Shown here: in pieces, positions 1 to 4,586 of the stretch
How the letters are laid out: each line of letters starts with the position of its first letter
Numbering within the stretch: position 1 is the first letter of the stretch
Assembly (NCBI GenBank): GCA_015661095.1
Contig: JACVQI010000082.1
Location: forward strand, 1 to 9,689
Reading direction: 5' to 3'
Origin: Gammaproteobacteria bacterium
Lineage (GTDB): Bacteria; Pseudomonadota; Gammaproteobacteria; Eutrophobiales; Eutrophobiaceae
Length of the DNA: 9,689 bases
The notes under the pieces: generated by a model
Seen by the model: only the letters and a program-made list of their open reading frames with translations
Database searches by the model: none
Told to the model about the DNA's origin: nothing
Program-made: the position numbers and the translations under genes

Positions 1-43
1 ATCCATTCGACGTGACGGTCTGTACTCCCTCAGGCCGGTTCGA

Positions 44-371
44 CGTAGTGTCGGCTACGCCTTCACCGTCCTTCAGTCCGTGCAGCCCATCACACCGACG
101 CCTCGGCGTCCTCGCTACGGCAGGTGATGAGAAATGCGGGCTTGGCTGATGGAAGCCATCCCTGGTTTTCACTCCGGACATCCCTGTTCCTTCGTCCTTC
201 GGACAGACTACGTCTGTGCAAATCAGCTATCCTGCTGATTTGTCACCCGGCGGTCGGCTTGCAGCCGTCCACAAAATCGTCAGGAACGATTTTGAACATC
301 CTGCCAAGCAGGATGGCCCGTGAGGGTGAGCTATAGGGATATAGCGAATAAATCTGATCCCGTCAGATTTG
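44..371. repeat. Array of short tandem hairpins, non-coding
   Basis: At least ten inverted repeats lie almost end to end. Stems, found by eye: 44-48/55-59 (5 bp), 97-102/105-110 (6 bp, enclosed by CATCAC 88-93 and GTGATG 124-129), 151-158/163-170 (8 bp with two G.U), 176-180/185-189 (5 bp, one G.U), 194-197/201-204 (4 bp), 203-208/212-217 (6 bp), 219-227/234-242 (9 bp), 255-259/263-267 (5 bp), 272-280/286-294 (9 bp), 297-304/308-315 (8 bp), 330-335/340-345 (6 bp), 350-357/363-370 (8 bp). Stem sequences differ, but loops recur: TCCC at 159-162, 181-184 and within 358-362, TCCT within 228-233, and the complements AGGA within 281-285 and GGGA at 336-339. This is neither a CRISPR (no constant repeat) nor a single terminator. 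It resembles multi-hairpin intergenic repeat families of proteobacteria, or a structured RNA; I cannot name the family. It may continue past the left edge. Confidence 0.75.
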
Positions 372-519
372 TCGACGCCTACACGGCCCACCACTCCTTA
401 TAAAATTCCAAACGTGGTGACATTATGATACTGATCAATCAGTAGACAGGTCCGGTCAGGCATGTGGTCGTGATGGGGGAAATTAATCATTCTCATTTGC
501 GCTAAACTGGATTAGGATA
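372..519. other. Intergenic stretch before the Cys-rich gene
   Basis: No gene is visible on either strand. The stretch holds the inverted repeat CACCAC/GTGGTG (388-393 and 413-418) around an AT-rich segment with a TATAAA at 399-404, and the hairpin at 429-444 listed separately. I found no -35 box correctly spaced from the TATAAA, so the promoter for the gene at 520 is not identified. Confidence 0.5.
429..444. repeat. 6-bp perfect inverted repeat, possible operator or hairpin
   Basis: TACTGA-TCAA-TCAGTA is a perfect 6-bp stem with a 4-base loop, about 75 bases before the start of the Cys-rich gene. It has no T-run on either side, so it is not an obvious terminator. It could be an operator or the last member of the hairpin array; nothing in the sequence decides. 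Confidence 0.4.
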
Positions 520-921
520 ATGAACCATATTGATGACATGAGTCTAAGTTGCATGAATATGAATCATTGCCTTGGAATCTTCTGGCGTGTAGTAATTATT
601 ACTGGCCTGTTCCCTTGCGCCTTGTCCGCGGCTGTGCAATCCGATTTAACCCACTTCACTGCTTCCCATTTTTCGTCACTAGCGGCTTTTGAGACGAAAT
701 TGTATATGGCTCAGGCTGATGAACCGCCGCAGCAGGATCCCCAGCCAAAATCGGGGACTCTGGTTTTACCTTCAGATTATGAAAAGCAGAAGGATGCCAA
801 GGAACAAACCTGTGTCAGAGTGTGCAGTGATTGGGGTGAGACTTGTGTATACGATGTCAGAAAAGGAAGGAAGTGCCGACGGACCTGTAAAGAAACTACT
901 ATGGAATGTTTTGAGCAGTAA
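520..921 (+). CDS. Small exported cysteine-rich protein, function unknown
   Basis: I do not recognise this 133-residue protein. Residues about 18-40 form a hydrophobic stretch (core FWRVVIITGLFP) followed by CALSAA, which looks like a signal peptide with cleavage near ALS or SAA, so the product is probably periplasmic. A polar, proline-rich segment follows (DEPPQQDPQP near residues 67-76). The C-terminal ~37 residues carry six cysteines spaced C-x3-C-x6-C, nine residues, then C-x3-C-x6-C again, an internal duplication that suggests disulfides or metal binding. The ATG at 520 is chosen for AGGA at 514-517, although the spacer is only 2 bases. In-frame ATGs at 538, 553 and 559 would give a more usual signal peptide length but lack a clear ribosome site. 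FPC is a poor lipobox, so a lipoprotein is unlikely. It lies 134 bases upstream of tRNA-Leu. Confidence 0.65.
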   Translation: MNHIDDMSLSCMNMNHCLGIFWRVVIITGLFPCALSAAVQSDLTHFTASHFSSLAAFETKLYMAQADEPPQQDPQPKSGTLVLPSDYEKQKDAKEQTCVRVCSDWGETCVYDVRKGRKCRRTCKETTMECFEQ

Positions 922-1023
922 TTGTTGTTCAGATTTTACGTTTAGAAATCCGCAAATTTTTACCTTTTTCCGGCAACTCCGCTTTATGTGATAATGTCTG
1001 CCAGGCGTGACTATTACATCCTA

Positions 1024-1029
1024 TATAAT
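1024..1029 (+). promoter_or_regulatory. -10 box of the tRNA-Leu promoter
   Basis: TATAAT is a perfect sigma-70 -10 hexamer placed so that transcription would start about 20 bases before the tRNA. No good -35 hexamer is seen 16-18 bases upstream. A second -10-like GATAAT preceded by TGT lies at 990-995. The promoter may also serve tig and clpP, since no terminator is seen after the tRNA. Confidence 0.6.
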
Positions 1030-1055
1030 GTACTGGTCGCGTGACTGAAAATTCT

Positions 1056-1139
1056 GCGAAAGTGGCGGAATGGCAGACGCGCTGGTTTTAGATGCCAGTG
1101 GGGTAACCCGTGAGAGTTCGAGTCTCTCCTTTCGCACCA
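1056..1139 (+). tRNA. tRNA-Leu (anticodon UAG)
   Basis: The acceptor arms GCGAAAG (1056-1062) and CTTTCGC (1129-1135) pair fully, followed by A and an encoded CCA. The anticodon stem CTGGT/GCCAG encloses the loop TTTAGAT, giving anticodon UAG, which reads CUN leucine codons. The long variable arm (GGG-TAA-CCC) is the class II hallmark of tRNA-Leu, and the T arm GAGAG-TTCGAGT-CTCTC is perfect. It sits 43 bases before tig with no terminator between, so the two are probably co-transcribed and separated by tRNA processing. A tRNA-Leu in front of tig is usual in betaproteobacteria. Confidence 0.96.
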
Positions 1140-1182
1140 CCAAATCCATAACTCATTGAAAATAAAATAAAAAACGATTTAT

Positions 1183-1644
1183 ATGCAAGTTACAGTAGAA
1201 GCGAATAGCAAGCTTGAAAGAACGGTAACAGTTGCCGTGCCGGAAGATAAAATTGCCAGTGAAGTGGAAAACCGTTTGAGAAACCTGTCACGAACCTCCC
1301 GTATCCAGGGATTCAGGCCTGGTAAAGCGCCATACAAGTTAATCCAGCAGCGGTTTGGTCAGCAGATTCGCCAGGAAGTCGTCGGTATGGTCTTGCAATC
1401 CAGTCTGAGTGAGGCCATCACCCGGGAAAGTCTACGCCCGGCCGGCAGTCCGGAAATCGGAAAATTTGATGCGGAACAAGGCAAAGGGCTTTCCTATACG
1501 GCAAAGTTTGAAGTGCTCCCTGAAATTCAACTTAAACCCGTTGAAGAACTCAAAATAGAGCGGACAGTTTGTGATATTACGGATAAAGATATCGACAAGA
1601 TGATCGATATTCTCAGGAACCAGCATTTCGAATTTCAAGATTGA
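1183..1644 (+). CDS. tig: Trigger factor N-terminal fragment (ribosome-binding domain)
   Basis: This is the part of the broken tig gene that can still be made from the original start: 153 residues. It covers the ribosome-binding domain (about 1-110) and the linker that leads to the PPIase domain (about 111-150 in E. coli numbering), and ends almost exactly at that domain border. The L23-docking loop GFRPGK at 43-48 is intact. From knowledge of the family, the isolated N-terminal domain can bind ribosomes, so this fragment might compete for or keep part of the exit-tunnel role. Whether it is stable is unknown. Confidence 0.7.
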   Translation: MQVTVEANSKLERTVTVAVPEDKIASEVENRLRNLSRTSRIQGFRPGKAPYKLIQQRFGQQIRQEVVGMVLQSSLSEAITRESLRPAGSPEIGKFDAEQGKGLSYTAKFEVLPEIQLKPVEELKIERTVCDITDKDIDKMIDILRNQHFEFQD

Positions 1645-1663
1645 TTTAAGTAAAAAACGCCTG

Positions 1664-2404
1664 TTGGAAGGTTTCGAAGCCGGTCTGATTGGTAAAAAAG
1701 CCGGCGCAGAAGTGATTCTGAATCTGCAATTTCCCGATACTTATCATGTTAAGGATATTGCCGGTAAGCCGGTGGAATTCAGGGTGAATATCAACAGTGT
1801 TAATGAAAAGGTGTTGCCTGAATTAAATGATGAGTTTTACACGACGTTCGGTGTGGAGAAAGGTGGTATGGAGGCATTCCGCAAGCAAATCAAGGATCAT
1901 ATGGAACGGGAGGTCACTCAGGTTCTGCATAATCGCCTGAGAGAGTCCATTATAAAAGCTCTGCAGGACGCCAATAACGTGGAATTGCCCAAGGTGATGG
2001 TTGCCAGTGAAAAACACCGTCTCATGCATCAATTCGAACATAATCTCAAAGCCCAGGGATTAAATACCGCTGATATAAAACACCCTGAGGATGATGGAAT
2101 ATTTGAGGAACAGGCTCGTAACCGGGTTGCCTTGCAATTGCTGGTCGGGGAGTTGATCAGGCTGAATAATATCAAGGTCGATGCCGAGAAGGTCAAGCAG
2201 ACGGTAATGCAACATGCCCAGAATTATCAGGACCCTGCAGCAATACTGAACTGGTACTATAACGACAAGGACCGGATAGCTGAAATTGAGGCGTTAACGC
2301 TGGAAAATCAGATATTGGACTGGATAGCCGAGCGTGCCAAAGTGACAAGTTTAAACTTGACGTTTGACGAGTGTATGAATAAAGGGCAGACTGAAACCGA
2401 CTAA
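1664..2404 (+). pseudogene. tig: Trigger factor C-terminal fragment, no proper start
   Basis: This frame encodes the end of the PPIase domain and the whole helical C-terminal substrate-binding domain, ending with ERAKVTSLNLTFDECMNK, comparable to the end of E. coli Tig. The frame is open from 1604, and homology begins near 1631, before the first possible start (TTG at 1664, no ribosome site). The first in-frame ATG is at 1868. The NWYYNDKDRIAEIEAL segment resembles betaproteobacterial trigger factors. Production would need re-initiation or a +1 shift from the first fragment. Confidence 0.7.
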
Positions 2405-2433
2405 AGCTAAAGCTGATTTTGACCGATATCTAA

Positions 2434-3105
2434 ATGATTATGAAAAATCAAGAAATACAGGGACTTAACCTGGTTCCTATGGTCGTGGAGCAGACTTCAC
2501 GCGGCGAACGCGCCTATGATATCTATTCACGGCTGCTGAAGGAGCGTGTGGTCTTTTTGATCGGACCCGTTGAGGATTATGTCGCCAATCTTATCGTGGC
2601 CCAGTTACTGTATCTGGAATCGGACAATCCTGATAAAGACATTCATCTCTATATCAACTCGCCTGGCGGTTCCGTGTCAGCGGGTTTGGCGATTTATGAC
2701 ACCATGCAATTTATCAAACCGGATGTCAGCACCATGTGCGTGGGTCAGGCTGCCAGCATGGGGGCCTTGTTGTTGTCCGGTGGCAAGCAGGGCAAGCGGT
2801 TTTGCCTGCCGCATTCCAGGGTTATGATTCATCAACCACTGGGTGGGTTCCAGGGACAGGCTAGCGATATTGATATCCATGCGCGGGAGATCCTGAAAGC
2901 GCGGGAACAGTTAAACGAAATACTGGCAAAGCACACGGGTCAATCGCTGGAGAAAATCAGCCGGGATACGGAAAGAGACCACTTTTTGGGCGCAGTGGAG
3001 GCCAAGGCCTACGGGTTGATTGATGAAGTGCTGGTTGATCGCCAAACATTACCTGTGGACAATAGCAAGGCAAAGGAACTGAGTGCAGTCAAAGATAAGA
3101 GTTGA
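2434..3105 (+). CDS. clpP: ATP-dependent Clp protease proteolytic subunit ClpP
   Basis: ClpP is the serine peptidase that forms two stacked heptameric rings and degrades proteins fed in by ClpX or ClpA in the cytoplasm. The catalytic triad is visible: Ser108 in GQAASMGA, His133 in MIHQPLGG and Asp182 in ERDHF. The INSPGGSV oxyanion-region motif is at 75-82. The 223-residue length is slightly longer than the E. coli 207, with a short extra C-terminal tail rich in K, S and D. Two starts are possible, ATG 2434 or ATG 2440; neither has a clear Shine-Dalgarno site, and I keep the first. A short propeptide before the mature chain is expected from the family. The gene lies 29 bases after the tig frame and 29 bases before clpX, an operon-like spacing. 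With tig translation cut short upstream, its transcription could suffer polarity unless it has its own promoter, which I could not find. Confidence 0.96.
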   Translation: MIMKNQEIQGLNLVPMVVEQTSRGERAYDIYSRLLKERVVFLIGPVEDYVANLIVAQLLYLESDNPDKDIHLYINSPGGSVSAGLAIYDTMQFIKPDVSTMCVGQAASMGALLLSGGKQGKRFCLPHSRVMIHQPLGGFQGQASDIDIHAREILKAREQLNEILAKHTGQSLEKISRDTERDHFLGAVEAKAYGLIDEVLVDRQTLPVDNSKAKELSAVKDKS

Positions 3106-3134
3106 ACGCTACATATCGGTAACAGAGATTCCAT

Positions 3135-4421
3135 ATGAGTACGAGTAAACAGGGTAAAGGTGGCGACGGCGATCGGCTTTTGTACTGCTCTTTTTGTGGC
3201 AAAAGCCAGCATGAGGTGCGCAAACTGATTGCCGGGCCTTCGGTGTTTATCTGCGATGAATGTGTCGAACTCTGTAACGACATCATTCGTGAGGAAATTC
3301 AGGACAAATCCGTCGCTGGCGATGGTCACAACCTGCCGACACCACATGAAATCAGAAATATTCTCGATGAATACGTGATCGGCCAGGATCTGGCCAAAAA
3401 GATTTTGTCAGTGGCTGTTTATAATCACTACAAGAGACTGGATGCCGATATCAAGAAATCCGATGTAGAACTGACTAAAAGCAATGTTTTGTTGATTGGC
3501 CCCACCGGTTGCGGCAAGACTTTGCTGGCCGAAACACTGGCACGATTGTTGAATGTTCCATTTACCATCGCGGATGCGACAACCCTGACGGAAGCAGGTT
3601 ATGTTGGCGAGGACGTGGAGAATATCATTCAGAAATTATTGCAGAAATGCGATTACGATGTGGAAAAAGCCCAGACCGGCATTGTCTACATTGACGAGAT
3701 CGACAAAATTTCGCGTAAATCTGATAACCCCTCCATCACGCGTGACGTATCCGGCGAAGGTGTGCAGCAGGCATTGTTGAAATTGATCGAGGGAACTGTA
3801 GCTTCTGTGCCACCGCAAGGCGGCCGCAAACATCCACAACAGGAGTTTTTGCAGGTCAATACCGCCAATATCTTGTTTATCTGCGGTGGAGCCTTTGGCG
3901 GACTTGATCGAATCATCAGGGAGCGATCGGAGAAAGGCGGTATTGGCTTCTCCGCGGAAGTCAACAGCAAGGAAGACAAGAAAAGCATGAGTGAGCTGTT
4001 TCAGAACGTGGAACCCGAGGATCTGATCAAGTATGGTTTGATCCCCGAATTTGTCGGACGCCTGCCGGTCATAGCCACACTTGATGAACTGGATGAAAAA
4101 CAATTGATGCAGATACTGCTTGAGCCTAAAAATGCGATTACCAAGCAGTATGCAAGGTTGTTCGAGATGGAAGGATGTGAAATTGAATTCCGCGAGGACG
4201 CCCTGCGTAAAGTAGCCCGTCGGTCGATGGAACGTAAGACCGGGGCTCGTGGCTTGCGCTCCATCCTGGAGAAAGTTTTGCTGGATACGATGTATGACCT
4301 GCCGTCTATGGAGAATGTGACCAAGGTAGTGGTGGACGCCGGTGTTATAAATGGCGAATCACGGCCTTTGGTTATTTATGAAGGCGCTGACATGCCCAAA
4401 TCCAAGGCGGCGGCGGATTAA
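3135..4421 (+). CDS. clpX: ATP-dependent Clp protease ATP-binding subunit ClpX
   Basis: ClpX is the hexameric AAA+ unfoldase that recognises tagged substrates (for example ssrA-tagged chains) and threads them into ClpP. The N-terminal zinc-binding domain has Cys18, Cys21, Cys40 and Cys43. Walker A GPTGCGKT is at 122-129, the pore loop GYVGE at 155-159, Walker B IVYIDEID at 183-190, the RKH loop at 231-233, and the IGF loop that docks on ClpP at 270-272. The sensor 2 region GARGLRS is at 370-376. Its 428 residues match the family length and nothing is missing. The ATG is preceded by a modest CAGAGA ribosome site at 3123-3128. The gene follows clpP closely, as in most proteobacteria, and its retained IGF loop agrees with a ClpP partner next door. 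Confidence 0.98.
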   Translation: MSTSKQGKGGDGDRLLYCSFCGKSQHEVRKLIAGPSVFICDECVELCNDIIREEIQDKSVAGDGHNLPTPHEIRNILDEYVIGQDLAKKILSVAVYNHYKRLDADIKKSDVELTKSNVLLIGPTGCGKTLLAETLARLLNVPFTIADATTLTEAGYVGEDVENIIQKLLQKCDYDVEKAQTGIVYIDEIDKISRKSDNPSITRDVSGEGVQQALLKLIEGTVASVPPQGGRKHPQQEFLQVNTANILFICGGAFGGLDRIIRERSEKGGIGFSAEVNSKEDKKSMSELFQNVEPEDLIKYGLIPEFVGRLPVIATLDELDEKQLMQILLEPKNAITKQYARLFEMEGCEIEFREDALRKVARRSMERKTGARGLRSILEKVLLDTMYDLPSMENVTKVVVDAGVINGESRPLVIYEGADMPKSKAAAD

Positions 4422-4445
4422 CCTATCGCGTGGAAATTTGTTCGT

Positions 4446-4461
4446 GCCGGATCGTTCCGGT
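4446..4461 (+). terminator. Weak hairpin after clpX
   Basis: CCGGA-TCGT-TCCGG (4447-4460) forms a 5-bp stem with a 4-base loop, extended by one G.U pair, 25 bases after the clpX stop. It is followed by a mixed sequence and not a T-run, so it is at best a weak or attenuating terminator. It may instead protect the 3' end of the clpPX message. Confidence 0.3.
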
Positions 4462-4519
4462 GCTGATACTGGTTTTCTCAAATCGCGCTGTTTATGCGTG
4501 TAATTTAATTGAACAAGCG

Positions 4520-4548
4520 CTTGAATTGTCAACTGACTATCACCATAT
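4520..4548 (+). promoter_or_regulatory. Heat-shock (sigma-32) promoter of lon
   Basis: CTTGAA at 4520-4525 matches the sigma-32 -35 element exactly, and CACCATAT at 4541-4548 matches the -10 element CCCCATnT with one difference. The spacer is 15 bases, within the sigma-32 range. Transcription would start near 4555, about 30 bases before the lon ATG. The -35 box overlaps a perfect 10-bp palindrome, CAAGCGCTTG (4514-4523). Heat-shock control of lon by RpoH is well known in proteobacteria, which agrees. I see no equally good sigma-70 pair in this gap. Confidence 0.72.
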
Positions 4549-4586
4549 GTGATTTATAAATCGGTCACAGAAAACAGGTAAAACAT

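Larger units (their letters stand above)
1183..2404 (+). pseudogene. tig: Trigger factor gene with internal deletion and frameshift
   Basis: Trigger factor is the ribosome-bound chaperone and peptidyl-prolyl isomerase that meets nascent chains at the exit tunnel. Residues 1-148 align one-for-one with E. coli Tig, including the ribosome-binding GFRPGK (43-48). The frame then stops at 1642-1644. Homology resumes one frame over: FKIDLSKKRLLEGFEAGLIG matches the E. coli stretch around residues 185-204, and the rest of the C-terminal domain follows to 2404. About 34 residues are missing, including the conserved region of the FKBP-type domain equivalent to E. coli VTIDFTG and FEGG. Assuming E. coli-like length, roughly 101 bp are gone, which is not a multiple of three. 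An intact protein would be about 440 residues. No other damage is visible, so the lesion looks recent. The leader before ATG 1183 is A/T-rich with no clear Shine-Dalgarno site. An assembly error is possible but a 100-bp loss is not a simple base-call slip. Confidence 0.85.

Noticed and set aside
124..336. 70-residue open frame on the + strand
   Set aside because: It lies wholly inside the hairpin array, has no ribosome site, and its residues simply follow the inverted repeats.
150..371. CsrB/RsmZ-like regulator RNA on the minus strand; the complement of 178-187 reads ACAGGGATGT, close to the CsrA binding consensus, and other loops show GGA on that strand
   Set aside because: GGA loops occur on both strands (281-285 and 336-339 are on the + strand), and the G.U pairs favour + strand RNA. 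No minus-strand promoter or terminator was found. It stays possible but weak.
44..371. CRISPR array
   Set aside because: No repeat of constant sequence and spacing is present; only structure and loops recur.
689..991. 100-residue frame overlapping the Cys-rich gene
   Set aside because: It is a second-frame shadow with no signal peptide, no ribosome site and no recognisable motif.
1056..1139. tRNA-Leu as an integration site for a mobile element
   Set aside because: No integrase, no duplicated tRNA 3' end, and the usual tig cluster follows directly downstream.
2357..2385. Possible internal promoter for clpP (TTGACG at 2357-2362 and again at 2364-2369)
   Set aside because: The bases at the right distance (around TAAAGG/ATAAAG) are a poor -10 box, and the repeat encodes conserved-looking Tig residues.
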